64,000 nt of DNA, taken from assembly GCA_038503035.1 (NCBI GenBank), contig JAVSML010001078.1, positions 193,972 through 257,971 of the forward strand. Reading direction: 5' to 3'. Made by a program: the position numbers and the translations under genes. Every line of letters starts with the position of its first letter. Within the stretch, counting starts at the first letter, position 1. This stretch comes from Crocodylus rhombifer (lineage: Eukaryota; Chordata; Crocodylia; Crocodylidae). Below the pieces are notes generated by a model. The model made no database searches and was not told the DNA's origin. It worked only from the letters and a program-made list of their open reading frames with translations. Shown one piece after another: positions 10,051 to 21,670 of the stretch.

Positions 10051-11984
10051 CTTCCAGGACGTGTGCACACACCCCACTCCCTTCCCTGAGTGAAATGCTG
10101 CTCGTTGCTCTGGAGGAAAATCTCTCTGACTCACCTTCCTCTTCAATGAAATCAGTCCCCTACGTGCCCTGGAGTGGACCGGAGGGCAAGGCCTTTTCCT
10201 TCCCCACACGCACACAATGACTTTTATTGCTTCCTTTCCACCTCCTCCTCCTATACTGCGTGGCTCGATGCTCCGTGTCCTTCAGGACAAGGACGGGGCT
10301 GTCTTATCTGTCGGTAAAGCAGCTGGCACGCACTTGTCGCTATACCGAAATGCCTGGAATTGGGGAGGGAGTGGGAGGGAAATGTTCATCTCATCACACC
10401 TGCTCTGAATTTGGCCTGCTCTTTTCTTCTGCGCCCTCCAAGCCGTGTGCATTTATTTATTACTTTTACCCAGGCAGTAAATAGGAATCATCTGGTGCAT
10501 CTGCTTCTCATGTGGTCTCTCTCATACTATATGCTGCAGGCTTTTCTTTCTCCCCCCCCCACTTTAAAGGCCTTGGCTTTCGAAGTCTCTGTTCAGTGCT
10601 CAGCAGGGAGCCGAGAGGCTTCGTGCTCTGTGTGGAAGACCTGAGTGGAAGAAAGGCGTGAGCCTTTACTCCTTGGATACCTACCCCAACTTCTTCTCCA
10701 TTGGGGTCTATCGGGAATGCTGAGGGCTTGCAACTTTAGGGGTATGAGAAGGGTCCCGGTGTGGGTGGGCAATGACCACGTCCCAAGAGACAAGGGCTCA
10801 AGCTAGATCCTCACCGGGCAGGCCAGACACTTAGCTAACTGTCCTTCTCCTAGGCTTTGCTCTGCTGCTAGGCCATTAATGCAAGATTTATTCTTGCACC
10901 TTTATTAGTCCATAACGAAGCAGGACAGGACTCCTCCCAAAGAGTCATTGCATTTCATGCCGGATTCTTCCTTAAATAAGAAAGCCCTTTCTAGCCCCCA
11001 AAATGCTGAAAAAGAGGTCTGATGGCTTTGAAGGCTTTGGCTGAATTACTTAACAGGTTGCAATATATATATTTTTAAACAGCACAAGGAGAATCAGCTG
11101 GTCTTCAGACAGCCTGTTTCTTTGTGCTTGTCAAGAAATTAAAGCGTTACTCCATTTGCTATTCCCCAGGGGCACGGGGAAAATGCTGGTTTCTCTGCTG
11201 ATTCATCTGCTTTTACAGTTTTGGGTGTTATGTTTATTTTCCCAAAGCTTTTTTCCTTCTTTTTTTTTTCTTTCCCAGACTCTCCCAGGTCCCGAGGTCA
11301 GAGCTGATGTCTGCACTAGAAGTGCATCCTGTTTTGTCATCCAATCGTTTAATTGCCATTTAAGAGAACTTATGCAACTGCCCTTTAACACGGTAGAGTC
11401 TCCCTGCGGTCCTCGGTTCCTTACGCTGACATCCGAAAAGAAATGGGAGGGAAAAAAAGCTTCCTTTCCGCTAATGGGAAAGCCTTCCCGGAGGGAAGAC
11501 GAAAAAGGCAGGTGGGATGGGAAGGCAGATGGGTTACAGGATGGATCTCAGCTACACATCCTCCTTTCCCCTCCATCCGCTCGTTCTGCTACATGTGTCG
11601 GGGGGTTTCTAAGTCTTCCTCGGAGGCGCTGGGTGCTGCTGCAGCCCAGGCTGGGGACAGAGACTGGGCCGTGCCCATGCTCCCGCTGGGACGCAAACTG
11701 TTGATTCCTAGCTCGAGGGTCTTGCCCTTCCGCTCAGGGTTCAATCAATCAGGTCAAGAAGGTATTTTACCCCCTGAGCAGATTTGTCTGGACTGTGGGG
11801 GTATCTGCCTTCCTCTGCAGTGGGTGGTGTGACTCTTTACCTGGCATGCCTTGAGCACATATTAATAAGTGTTTACAAAAACAGGGCTCTGGCTGCCGTG
11901 GTCCCCTGGCTTCACCTGCGGCAGGGTTGACTGTGATGTCTGGTTGATGGTGTCAGGGTTGATGGTACTTGTACGAAGACTTTA
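10051..11984. other. Single-copy DNA, no gene recognised
   Basis: Pyrimidine-rich tracts lie at 10240-10260 and 10540-10560. A smoother AT-rich part at 10860-11150 has no repeat signature and could be conserved non-coding sequence. Frames of up to 182 codons at 11156-11704 have no domain and no plausible exon structure. Confidence 0.35.
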
Positions 11985-12100
11985 GATTATGGATTGGTAT
12001 GGGATGCTCTGGACAGGGCTGATCCTGCCTTAGGCAAGGGGTTGGACTAGACGTGATCTCTGGAGGTCCCTTCCAGCCCCACAGCCCTAGGATTCGAGAC
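11985..12100 (+). mobile_element. CR1 LINE 3' tail
   Basis: 'ggggttggactagacgtgatc', 'tctggaggtcccttccagcc' and a remnant terminal repeat ('ctaggattcgag') give a plus-orientation tail. Confidence 0.75.
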
Positions 12101-12458
12101 ACTCAGCATTTGGCTTGAGATTTCTCTGCTTTCATACAAGCCATGGCATGACCTGAAAGGCAGCAGCAAAAAGCAATTCAGAAAAGGAATTACATAAGGA
12201 ACAAAGAAATGTAATGATATAAGTCTGGGGGAATCTTAAACCCCTGCTCAGAATCGGTGGCAAAATCTCCAGCCACCCACTTTTAATCAGGTCAGTGGAG
12301 GGGAATAGATGGTTTTCTCCTATTCTAGTCATTTTTCATGCAGTGTTCCAGCTCTGAATTGTCTCCCTTGGGTGTTCAGAGGGTATGATTGGCCTTTCAC
12401 TCATTAGTATCATTGTATTGTGATTGGATTTGCTGATGTACTGAAATAACTCACAGCA
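12101..12458. other. Single-copy DNA
   Basis: Nothing recognised. Confidence 0.3.
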
Positions 12459-12720
12459 GGGGGGGTGTTTACATGTTCATAGTTACTGCGCATTAAGTTT
12501 AGTACTTATATAAGCAAATACTAATTGAATGGGCAGTAACTTGTGCTACTGCACAGTAGTGCACAGTAGTGTCAATGCGCAGGTTTTTTCAGATACTAAT
12601 TGTGCAGTAGGCTAATAATACCACGCAATAATGTATTAGCATGTGTTTTGCCCAGCACACTATTGTGCAGTGTTATAAGGCTACTGTGCCGTAAGTGTCT
12701 CATGCAGACATGCCCCAGGA
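12459..12720. mobile_element. Diverged palindromic MITE, CAGTAA type
   Basis: Weak ends 'ggtgtttacatgttcat' and 'cagacatgcccca' enclose units such as 'gttactgcgcattaa', 'gctactgcacagtagtgcacagtag' and 'tgtgcagtaggc'. This is the most degenerate member of the family here. Confidence 0.55.
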
Positions 12721-12827
12721 GTGATGACTGGTAAATCATGCTCCTTCCAGTTGAAAAGTTATTTGCAGGGAGGTGCTAATGAGCCGATCCCCAAGCACCT
12801 CGTGCTCCTTGTCATCCTCACTGAATA

Positions 12828-12927
12828 ATAAGGAAGGTCATTCCTGCCCAAGCACAGGGGGGCTGAACCTGATGATCTTGAGAGGTCCCTTCTAGCCCCT
12901 AGCATCTATAAATCTATGAATCTCAAA
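12828..12927 (+). mobile_element. CR1 LINE 3' tail
   Basis: 'ggctgaacctgatgatcttg', 'agaggtcccttctagcccc' and a terminal 'atctataaatctatgaatct' octamer-like repeat. Confidence 0.75.
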
Positions 12928-15550
12928 TGTGGCTGGAAATCACCGTGGGCAATCAGCTCCCCAAACCAAGTCAAGCATTCAGGTTCTCAGGAGCGATCTG
13001 TCAATAGTCGTGCTTTGTACAGAGCCAGCAGAAGGCGTGGAGCTCCCTAGACATGCGGGAAGCCAAAGGCCCAGACCTGAGGTTAGTTTCCCCAAAAGGG
13101 AAAACATTGCACGCATTTTTGAGACACGTTATGAATGCCAGACACAGGGCAGAGGTGGCCTGGAAGCCGCCCAAATGCCCGTTCCTGATGGGCTACCTCA
13201 AGTGGAAGGAGGAACGAAGTTAATTTGGATTCCTCTGTCTCGGCAGTCTTTCACCTCTCTCCTAAGAGGAACAACGAGGGCTGCCTCGTGTCTTCTTGTG
13301 ACAGGGACCTGGAAACCAGCTGGTGATCGTCCATCCATTTATCACTGGCTGCGAACAAGTTCTGTTTTATTTTTAGCTTCTCTCCGTGGAAGAGAAGGGA
13401 AGATATTTGATAACACGACCGAACAGAGGTGGAGGCCCTCCTGTACTTCTCTGTTTGTTTAGACAATTGGGTCACAGGAAACACTCCTGTGAGAACCACT
13501 TGCCTTCCCAGAGAAATCCCTGAGGGGATGAGCAAAGCCAAAATAAAACGCGCCGTGCCAAAAGTTCTTGCCAACGTAACACAAAGGCTGAGAAGCTGAT
13601 GAAGAAATGCAGAGATAAAGTTCACCCTTAACTCTGCCCCACTGGATATACCCCTGTGCTTTAAATACATTCCCTCTGCATGCTGTTTGTTCGATGATTT
13701 AACAGATCTTTTCCAAATGTCTGATGAGCGGTGCCTCTACAGCAGCTTTCTACAATGCGTTTGCAGATTTTCTATATTTGAATGGTTGTCATTCTCCCAC
13801 AGCAAGCTTCTGGGTGTTTTTCTTTTTCAAAATTTGACATGTTTGATGTCACAAATCAAATGGATGAGGTTTGATTTGGATGACCTTTTTCCCCCCTGTC
13901 AAGCATGGCAGAAGTCATTATGGGTCGCAGGCATGCTCTAGCTAACAGCAGCGTAGTCAAAGGCAGCCAAAGAGAGTATCAGAACAGAAATTTCACGGGA
14001 CATATTGTAACCATCATCTTCCCTAATTTCACCTGTTTAATTAGGAATTGAATTGAATTAAAAAAAACCCCTAATCCCTCTCCCATCAGCCTTGGAAACT
14101 GACAGTGGATTTCCTCTGCACGTCGGGGCCACCTGGAGCTACGACCTTGTTGCCCAAAGGAGAACAGCTGCGTACTTCATCAGCAGTTATTAATTGCTCC
14201 TAATAGCTGGCTGGAAAGTGAGAATATATATATTTTTAGGGGGAGTTTCCTCCCCCTTTTTTCAGCACACTGTGAAAAAGGCCACAGAAAACAAACACAG
14301 GGCCAATGTGGAGCTGGTGTTAAACAGTAGTATCCACACTCCCGCTCGCTGCCCAAGCAAGGCTCAAGAGATCATTCAGTTGCCTATCAGTGGTGAGCTC
14401 AGTAACTGGCCAGGCCTGTTTTCCGACCCAGGGAGGTGGGCACTGGCTCTAAGTTTCTTCCAGCATTTGTGCTTGATGCGGCTGGTGGAATCTGCAACAA
14501 TCCTTTTTTTGGTTTCTTCGGTCTTGGAAACCACCAGTTGAGCTGAGCTCCAAAAACGCGTTGGCCAACTGATGCGAGAGACTGAAATGAAGTGTCGGTG
14601 TAACCTCCATCCAGCTGTTGCTGTTTCAGTCCTGGTAACATCTGCAGGCTTCACCTGACGACTCCTGCCCCGAAGGGCTTGCCACCTTGGGGCAATGAGG
14701 GTTTGTTAATCTGGGAGCAGAGCACCACAGTTGTTTCCTGTTGCCAGCTCCACCAGCCTTAGCTCAGGGCACCTTTTGCACTGCAGGGTATAGGAATGGG
14801 ATAGATAATATCAACACCTTTGACATCTAGGTATGAGACTTGTCCCATCTCTGGCCACTGAGCCAGTCAGGTCCCCGGGGCAGCACGGTGAGATTATTCT
14901 TACATTTGGGCATACAGGCAAGTGAGGTGCTTTTTCCAGCCATTCAAGAAGAGCTCCCTCTGCTTCCAGCATCTTGCAGTGTAAGGAGAGATGAGCAAAT
15001 AGGGAAAGGGGGAGTGACAATAAGCAACTGTCAAGAAAACCTTGTTGTGCTACTGCATGCACCATTTGGGTACCTGCAGCTGAATTTATTAAGGAGTAGA
15101 GCCACACTCAACTTTTATAGTAGGCCTGTCCAGCTGCTAAGCCACCAGGGGCCATAAGTCATGGTCCCCTCATCAGCACAGGCTACACGGGGGACCCTTG
15201 GTTCGCAGTCCCAGTGGCCCAGCTGATGGGGTGGGAGCAGGAAGTGGAAGCCGGAGACCACAGCTGGGTTTATAGATGAACACACAGGCTTAATCTTGGC
15301 TTGATTTAACTCCCTTTGAATCCTGTGGGAGGCTTAGTAGTGATTTCCATGCTCTTGGATCCAGCTCTTAGGTTGTTTTGGGCTCATGATAAATCCCAGC
15401 GATAGAAGGCGATGAGAAGAGACCGATCAGAAGCCGCCGGCTGGAGTGTATGGCTCTTTTCCTTGTGCAGATACCAATGACTAACGCCCCCGTTGCATTC
15501 AACGTACACTTTTCTCTAAGCCTGAGTAAAGGTGATGTACAGCCTAGATG
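12928..15550. other. Single-copy DNA, no gene recognised
   Basis: This is one of the longest repeat-poor stretches. The AT-rich, homeodomain-word-rich block at 13990-14230 ('cacctgtttaattaggaatt', 'attaattgctcctaatagc') looks like possible conserved non-coding sequence. Frames at 12929-13462 and 14376-15157 show no protein family. Confidence 0.35.
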
Positions 15551-16014
15551 GCTTAGGATGATTCTTGCAAGCAAGCTGAGGACGCATGGGTTGTACGAAT
15601 GGACTGCAGGGTGGATAGAAAGCTGGCTGGGTCATCGGGCTTAATGCGTAGTGCTCAATGGCCCAATATCTAGTTGGCAGGTGGTATCAAGTGCCTGGTT
15701 TTGTTCAATGTCTTCATCAACGATCTGGAAAATGGGATGCAGTGCACCCTCAGCAAGTTTGCAGATGACACCAGGTTGGAGGATGTTGAAGATACAATAG
15801 AGGGTAGGGCTAGGATTCAGAGTGACCTAAACACATTCGAGGGTGGGCCCAAAGAAACCTCATGAGGTTCAACAAGGATCCAGAACAATCCCACGCACCA
15901 GTGCAGGCTGGGGACCAACTGGCTAAGCAGCAGCTCTGCAGAAAAGGACCTGGGGGGACAGGGGACAAGAAGCTGGACAGGAGCCGGCAGTGTGCCCTTG
16001 GGGCCAAGAAAGCT
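15551..16014 (+). mobile_element. CR1 copy, left part, split by an LTR element
   Basis: The plus strand reads as CR1 reverse transcriptase ('FINDLENGMQCTLSKFADDT'), with the FADD active-site motif still legible near 15760. It continues into 'ggacaagaagctggacagg' and 'ggccaagaaagc', where the element is interrupted. Other CR1 copies (such as 45698-46545) run straight on to 'tgggctgc', which here lies about 1.2 kb downstream. Confidence 0.8.
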
Positions 16015-17195
16015 TGTAGCAGAAAGCCCCCTTTGTGCAATTCCCTTCTGGACATGGATATAACAGAGGACCTTTCTTGCCTGCACCACTCCTTTCCCCC
16101 ATTTTGTACATTTATTTTCCTTCTAAGTATTGGCAGGGACCTAGCACACTCATTGCATGGGTGTGGCAAGGCTCAGAGCAAGCCAGAAAGCTGAAGCGGC
16201 TTTCTGCAGGAGAAGCCTAGAAACTGCATCTACATATCGATTAAGCTCAGTGTCACTAAAGGAAGCAAAAGAACTCAAATGCCCACTGCAAAATCTGTAG
16301 ATGTATCCTGTGCTAACCTAACTCACTTACTGTCCCCAGTAGCCTTTGATCCTCACTACCTTACGGTGCATTTTTATATATTTCTCACAGTGCATTTTTA
16401 TAGTTCATCTGTCCCATCTTTATTTTGTATGTTATATTTTATAGTTTTAAACTCTTAAGGAATGTCCTCCCTGCAAAATGATCTTGCACCCTGCACCATT
16501 GTTAAAACTGCATTGAAATTGTAATTGTAAAGCGATAAAATCTGTTGAGCAAATGCGAGTGAATGATGATCATCCCTACGCAAGAGCCTAGCCAAAGGGA
16601 CTCCATTTTAAGCTCATCATACTAATGAACTGATTCCTGGAACTGAGCACTCACCCCATCGACTATTCCTGTAACCCATGACAATACAGCCATTAAAGCA
16701 ATAAGTCAAGGGTGGACTCCCGAAACTTTGGGTACCAGCAGGCAGAGACCCCTGTGATTAACAGCTGTCAGGGACTACTCAAGATCCACGTGGGACAGCC
16801 ACCTCCGGGTTGGGGAGTCAAGATGATGCTGGGGGATCACACAAGTCTGCCAGAAAGGGATAAAAGGCAGTGAAGCGTGACCCACAGGGTGCCCTCTCAT
16901 CCGGCACCCAACCTAAGGAGAGAGAAGGACAAGCAGGAGAGGACATCCCCTTGGAGGAGGCTGACCATCACAGCAGACTCCAGTGCCCCGGATGGGTAGA
17001 AATACTGATATCCCAGTATATACCAGTAGATATACCAGCGCTCACAATCACCACACACTATACTACCCGGGTTTGAATGAGTGAGTGCATGTGTGCGTGT
17101 ATGTGCTAAGGTGACCAATACCACCCATAACACAAAGTTTGCATTTATGATTTTATGGGTAACTTCACATCCCGTCCAGTAAACTAGAATTTATT
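16015..17195. mobile_element. Probable solo LTR of an endogenous retrovirus
   Basis: About 1.18 kb of unrelated sequence interrupts a CR1. It begins TG ('tgtagcagaaagcccc'), has a TATA-like box at 16859, long U3-like sequence before it, and 'gggactccattttaagctca', a phrase style common in retroviral LTRs. A CA lies near 17170. It contains no gag, pol or env frame, so it would be a solo LTR. I could not define a clean target duplication, so the boundaries and the class are uncertain. Confidence 0.5.
16859..16866 (+). promoter_or_regulatory. TATA-like box of the putative LTR
   Basis: 'gataaaag' lies about 845 bases into the putative LTR and 330 before its end, a plausible U3/R position. Evidence is by position and motif only. 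Confidence 0.3.
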
Positions 17196-17199
17196 ATGA

Positions 17200-17822
17200 T
17201 CCCGTGAGTCCTGGGCTGCATCGGCAGGAGCGGTGCCAGCAGGTGGAGGGCAGCGATTCTTCCCCTCTATTCAGCACTGGGGAGGCCACATCTGGAGTCT
17301 GGTGTCCAGCTGCGGCCCCACACGACAGAAAGCATGTGGACACGTTGGAGAGAGTCCAGCGGAGGGCAATGAAAATGGTTGTGGGGCTGGGGGACATAAA
17401 TTATGAGGAGAGGCTGAGGGAATTGGGCTGAGTAAGTCTGCAAAAGGGAAGACCGAGGGGGACTGAATAGCAGCCGTCACCTCCCTGCCGGGGGCTGCAC
17501 AGAGGATGGGGTTGGACTGCAGTCAGTGGGGGCAGACGACAGGACAAGGAGCAATGGGCTCAAGCTGCAGCAAGGGAAGCTGAGGCTGGATATTAGGAAA
17601 AACTTTTCTCACGAAGAAGGTGGTGAAGCACTGGAGCAGGTTCCCCAGAGTGGTGCTGCAGTCTCCATCCTTGGAGGTTTTGAAGACCCGAGCAGACCAA
17701 GCCTTGGCTGGGATGATGGAGTTGGGGCTGGTCCTGCTCGGAGCGGGGGTTGGACAGGTTGTGACCTCCTGAGGCCGAGGTCCCTTCCAGCCCTCCTTGT
17801 CTGTGATTCTGTGGTTATCACA
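17200..17822 (+). mobile_element. CR1 copy, right part of the split element
   Basis: It resumes with 'cctgggctgcatcggcagg' and runs through ORF2 C-terminal text ('ERVQRRAMKMVVGLGD', 'GADDRTRSNGLKLQQGKLR') to the 3' tail 'cctgaggccgaggtcccttccagccc' and 'gattctgtgg'. Together with 15551-16014 it makes a 5'-truncated CR1 of about 1.1 kb. Confidence 0.85.
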
Positions 17823-18370
17823 AGGCTGTATTCATTTAACAGGGAGCATCAGATTTCATTTTACCCCAGCTTTCCATTTTAATTCAGTGTGTAGCCCTAC
17901 CAATGATCCTGCATGCTCTGAGCTGCATTTTATTAAGTTACCCAGAGGCCCACTGGCATGGGGAATGTAAATACGCTCCCAGTATTATTACTGTTGCTAG
18001 ATTCACATGAATAAAAACCTGGTAAGAAAGCAAAAGGCTTTTAATCTGTCTGTGTTATGGAAGCTTAACCAAATCTTTTTTTTTCCTGGTATTTTTCCCC
18101 AGCTGCACAGTTTCCTCCCCTGTCCATGTGACTGGAAAATGAAAGACAAAAATACTGGAAAGCAAGTGAGTTAAGTTTCAAGCATTAATTTCTCTTATGA
18201 ATTTGCCCCCTTTTTTTCAGCTGTTGGAGTCTTCCCCAGTTTATTTAAAATTCACCACGTCTACCACATGCGCCCAATTCTTGCACCAGGTTTTTATCCT
18301 CCATAGGAGTGGGGATATATCTCAATCTGAATCTGCCTTTCAAAGGTATGCTATTCAGGAAAAATGGCCT
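17823..18370. other. Single-copy DNA
   Basis: No repeat or exon recognised. Confidence 0.3.
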
Positions 18371-18560
18371 TGTAGCTAGACCAATAAAACGGGACTCAAG
18401 ACCTGAGTTCAAGTCCACTTTAAACACAGACAAGCTCCAGCGTAACCACTGGCAAGCATTTTCACCTACCCTCTCCCCCCGTTCTCCTATAAAAACAGGA
18501 ATAACGGCTCTTTATCTCATAAGGCTGTCATGATGATAAAGCTCGCAAGAATGAGCAGTG
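18371..18560 (-). mobile_element. MIR-like SINE
   Basis: 'gactcaagacctgagttcaag' matches the reverse of the tRNA-derived or core end of MIR-type SINEs. 'ataaaaacaggaataacggc' and 'ctcataaggctgtcatgatg' match the region before the 3' end. Divergence is high. Confidence 0.65.
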
Positions 18561-19105
18561 AGGAAAACCATATATCCTTCACTGCTGATGGCATAAATGA
18601 AGCATCTTTTTTAGGTGTGGGAAGACAAAGGAAGGACCTAAGCCTTTTGGCTCAGTGAAGCCCTTGGTTGACGTCATGTATCTTGGTCTTCTCCGGTTGT
18701 TCCTTCGTTTTGGAAGGCGCGAGGGTTCATCTCCCCCCAGTCGGTGCTGACAGCATCCTTTCATTAGCGTCCACCCCAGCTCCCCTTCAAGCAGTTCATT
18801 TTTCTCTGAACGCTGCCCCGGCTCCTTTTTCTCTCTTTTTTGGAGACTCATCCTAATCACTGTGGTTTGGCTGGGAAAGTTGCTTGCACTTGTCGCTGAA
18901 CTAGCAGGGATGTCAGACACACACTTTGCTTTCCGAGCTAATTAAGTGACTGGCTTGGTTCCTAGCATTCGTCTCTCCCCTTCCCCTGGGCTACTGAGAG
19001 TTAGTCTGGTCTGATCTGCTTGGAGATAAAGCCTCACAGTCACCTTTATCCTTGAATCCACTTTGAACTAAGCAAGGGAATTGCCGGCTTGGAGGCTAGC
19101 GGTCA
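18561..19105. other. Single-copy DNA
   Basis: Nothing recognised. Frames at 18579-18920 lack motifs. Confidence 0.3.
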
Positions 19106-19367
19106 GGCTGTGTCTACACAAGTCGTGTGCTGCACAGTAGCTTGTTCCTGCTGCGCGGTAGCGTTGCAGGGCACAAACCAGGATGCGATGGTACTGCGCA
19201 GCAGGTCGCAGGGCATGAACTATCATGCAACACTACTGCACAGTAGTAATGAGCTACTGCGCAGTACGCATAACCACGAAGCCATTATTTAGTACTTGGG
19301 CACGCAAGTACTAAATAACTGCACAGTAACAGCTGCACGGTCAGCGTCTCATGTAGACGCGGCCTGG
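19106..19367. mobile_element. Palindromic MITE, CAGTAA type, CpG-rich
   Basis: The inverted ends are 'caggctgtgtctacac' and 'gtagacgcggcctg'. Inside are 'ctactgcgcagtacg', 'ctactgcacagtagt' and 'gctgcacagtagc' palindromes. A local palindrome 'ttagtacttgggcacgcaagtactaa' lies at about 19290. Many CpGs remain, unlike the copy at 12459. Confidence 0.7.
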
Positions 19368-19680
19368 GTCTCCTTATAGACACCGTCGTTATACTCAGAG
19401 GCTGAGACGTAGGCGCTGCACAGCTGTGCTTAGACTTTGCCACTGCTTCCTTTGAATTATGATCTGTTGTTCGCAGTGTTACAAAATCAGCTCTGGCTAC
19501 GACGAGAGAATTGACAGCCCAGAGAAGACACATCTTTAAAACCCAGGGTGGACCCCAGGAGCAGAGCAAACAAGGGTGGAAGGATTGGGAGGAGATTTGG
19601 GGTTTTTCACTGCACCTGAAATGGGTGACATAACTCATAGCCTTCTAGGAAAGCTACAGAGACCCACACAAGGCTCTTTA
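19368..19680. other. Single-copy DNA
   Basis: Nothing recognised. Confidence 0.3.
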
Positions 19681-19980
19681 GATAGATATGATCTCTTTTA
19701 TTAAACCAACTAAATAGTTGGAAAAAAATTTTTTGCAAGCTTTCAGGCACAAACACCCCCAAAGCTTGCAAAGAACAATTTTTTCAACTATTTAGTTGGT
19801 CTAATAAGAGACATCACATCTATCCCCCGAAAGCTTGCAAAGAACAATTTTTCCANNNNNNNNNNCTTGCAAAGAACAATTTTTCCAACTATTTAGTTGG
19901 TCTAATAAAAGATATCACATCTATCCAAAGACTCTTGTCTGCCTATGTCCTTAGACCAACACGGCTACAACCAACAACCC
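19681..19980. repeat. Foldback interspersed repeat with tandem right arms
   Basis: The left arm 19681-19743 and the right arm 19761-19824 are inverted copies ('aaccaactaaatagttgg' against 'ccaactatttagttggt'). The right arm recurs at 19825-19924, around the gap. The end 'cttagaccaacacggctacaacc' is a phrase found at the 3' ends of a common reptile interspersed repeat whose class I cannot name with certainty. Confidence 0.7.
19856..19865. other. Assembly gap (10 Ns)
   Basis: Ten N bases. The 22 bases just left of the gap ('cttgcaaagaacaatttttcca') recur immediately to its right, so the gap sits in a repeated unit. Confidence 0.99.
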
Positions 19981-20717
19981 AACAGAGACCCAGAATGATT
20001 GAGCAGGAAGCCAGGCTGTTGTGGAGGCAGATACTGAAGACAACAATTATATACGGGAAGTTGGAAGGGGTTATATAGTGGGGATCTATCTGTTAAATGC
20101 CGGCCGGATGATGTGCAATTCTCAGGCCCTCCGACCGGCTGCAGGTCCTGGAAGATCTCATGTAAATCCCCACGCACAGAAAGAGCATTGGCAAGAGCAG
20201 CTGAGCGGGAGCTGGAACGGCTGCATGCTTCGTATGTCTGATGTCTCCAGAATGAGGTTTTGCTGGAAACCCTGAGGCCCGGCGAGCCATATATCAAGTG
20301 GAGCTTTAGTAAGTATGAGTCCTGAGGGACAGAGAGAGGTACATGCTCCGCGCGCCAAAGAGACCAAAACGATTATTTAATTTCCGCTCTTCAAAAGCCC
20401 TCTGTGGTGCATCTGTGTCACTGGGACACGAGATTAAACAAGGAAGGTTTTCACAGGGAGCGGAGCTATTGCAGGGAGTGGGTGATTGCTTTTCTTGGGA
20501 GAACGTGCTGCCGGGCCAGGAGATGAGAGATGGGGGAAGGCACGAACGTTAAAATGGACGCTGATAAAAGAGGCTGAGCACAGTTGGTCTATACATCTGT
20601 CCACAGCTGCATGCGGTGCCCTGCAGCCCTCCTCAAGAGCCTTGAAACCAGAATGGAAATGGGGTATTCCTATTCGACACTGTTCACTTAAAGGGAGAAA
20701 AATCACATGTCTTTAAA
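19981..20717. other. Single-copy DNA
   Basis: No repeat or exon recognised. Overlapping frames on both strands at 19965-20706 carry no motif. Confidence 0.3.
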
Positions 20718-20975
20718 GATTTATAAACTCATAGAAAAACAGGGCTGGAAGGGACCTCAGGAGGTTGCATCTAGTCTAACCCTAGGCACCAAGCGGGAGC
20801 ATCCTGGACTGAACCTAACAAGTGTTTTAAGCTGCACTGAAAAACTTCCAAGGATGGAGATTTCTTCACTTCTCCGGGGTGCCGAACCATGCAGAGTTAG
20901 CAAGCCCTTCCTGATTATCCGGCCCGAGTCTCCGTTGCTGCAGTGTCATCCCATGGGGACAGAGAACCGTCAATT
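20718..20975 (-). mobile_element. CR1 LINE 3' fragment
   Basis: 'gggctggaagggacctcagg' and 'ggttgcatctagtctaacc' give the tail. 'aaggatggagatttcttcac' and 'cccttcctgattatccggcc' continue as diverged ORF2 C-terminal sequence. Confidence 0.75.
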
Positions 20976-20987
20976 TTCATCCTCTTT

Positions 20988-21008
20988 AAAAAAAAATAAT
21001 AATAATAA
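20988..21008 (+). repeat. A-rich / (AAT)n simple repeat
   Basis: A run of A followed by AAT units, directly after the CR1 fragment. Confidence 0.8.
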
Positions 21009-21505
21009 CAGCCCCTTTCTGGTGTCATGTAATTGTATCGATTTGATTCTGCAATCAGAAGGAACTGTTAGGATCTTCTTTCATAGCACACCCAATACTC
21101 CTTGTTTCAAGCCCACTGCCATGAGGCTGGACTAGTGCCTACCGGTCAGGAAGACACTTAGGCTTGATATAAATGCACCCAGGAATGGATCATTTCCTCC
21201 CGTGACCTCTGGGAATGCCTTGACATCACTACATTTAAAAGGTAGCGTCTTCTTCCCAATATCAGTTGGGGTTTTTAGCTTTGCTTTCCAGCCACTGGAT
21301 CGTTGTGATTTTTTTTTTTTTTACCAATAGTTTAAAGGCACTTCTTTTATCTTTGGGACACACCTCATGTGCTCCAGGGCCCACAGCAAGTACATTGAAG
21401 GAGAGAAGACAGTCTACGGAAGAAGACACAATCTCTGGTATAAGGAGTTTGCAGTATGGAAGACCTAAAAAACAGGCAGGGGGAAGGGAAGGCATACAGT
21501 GATGT
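21009..21505. other. Single-copy DNA
   Basis: Nothing recognised apart from a poly-T run near 21308. Confidence 0.3.
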
Positions 21506-21670
21506 GGTTTGGGTCCAGTTCTCTGCCCTGTGTGACCTTGCTCAAGTCACATGCCCTCTCTGTTCCTCAGCTACCTACCCCTTCATTGGAGAGAAGGGCA
21601 CTGCTATTCCTCCCAAGGGGTGCTGTGAGTATGAAGACATTGTGAAGCACTCGGATGCTAACACAATGGG
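21506..21670 (-). mobile_element. MIR-like SINE
   Basis: 'tgtgaccttgctcaagtcac', 'tctctgttcctcagctacc' and 'tgctgtgagtatgaagac' follow the reverse MIR order (splice-like core, CTCAG block, then the GTGAGGAT block). This is one of the clearer MIR copies here. Confidence 0.75.

Noticed and set aside
11156..11704. 182-codon plus-strand frame with a hydrophobic start
   Set aside because: The leucine/phenylalanine run comes from a T-rich tract; the remainder is low in recognisable structure. Signal-peptide appearance alone is not enough.
12929..13462. 177-codon plus-strand frame
   Set aside because: No domain, signal or codon bias was visible, and it is unsupported by splice signals. Length is compatible with chance in 64 kb.
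16015..17195. Retroviral gag, pol or env coding in the insert
   Set aside because: No retroviral protein motif was found in any frame; only LTR-like non-coding features are visible.
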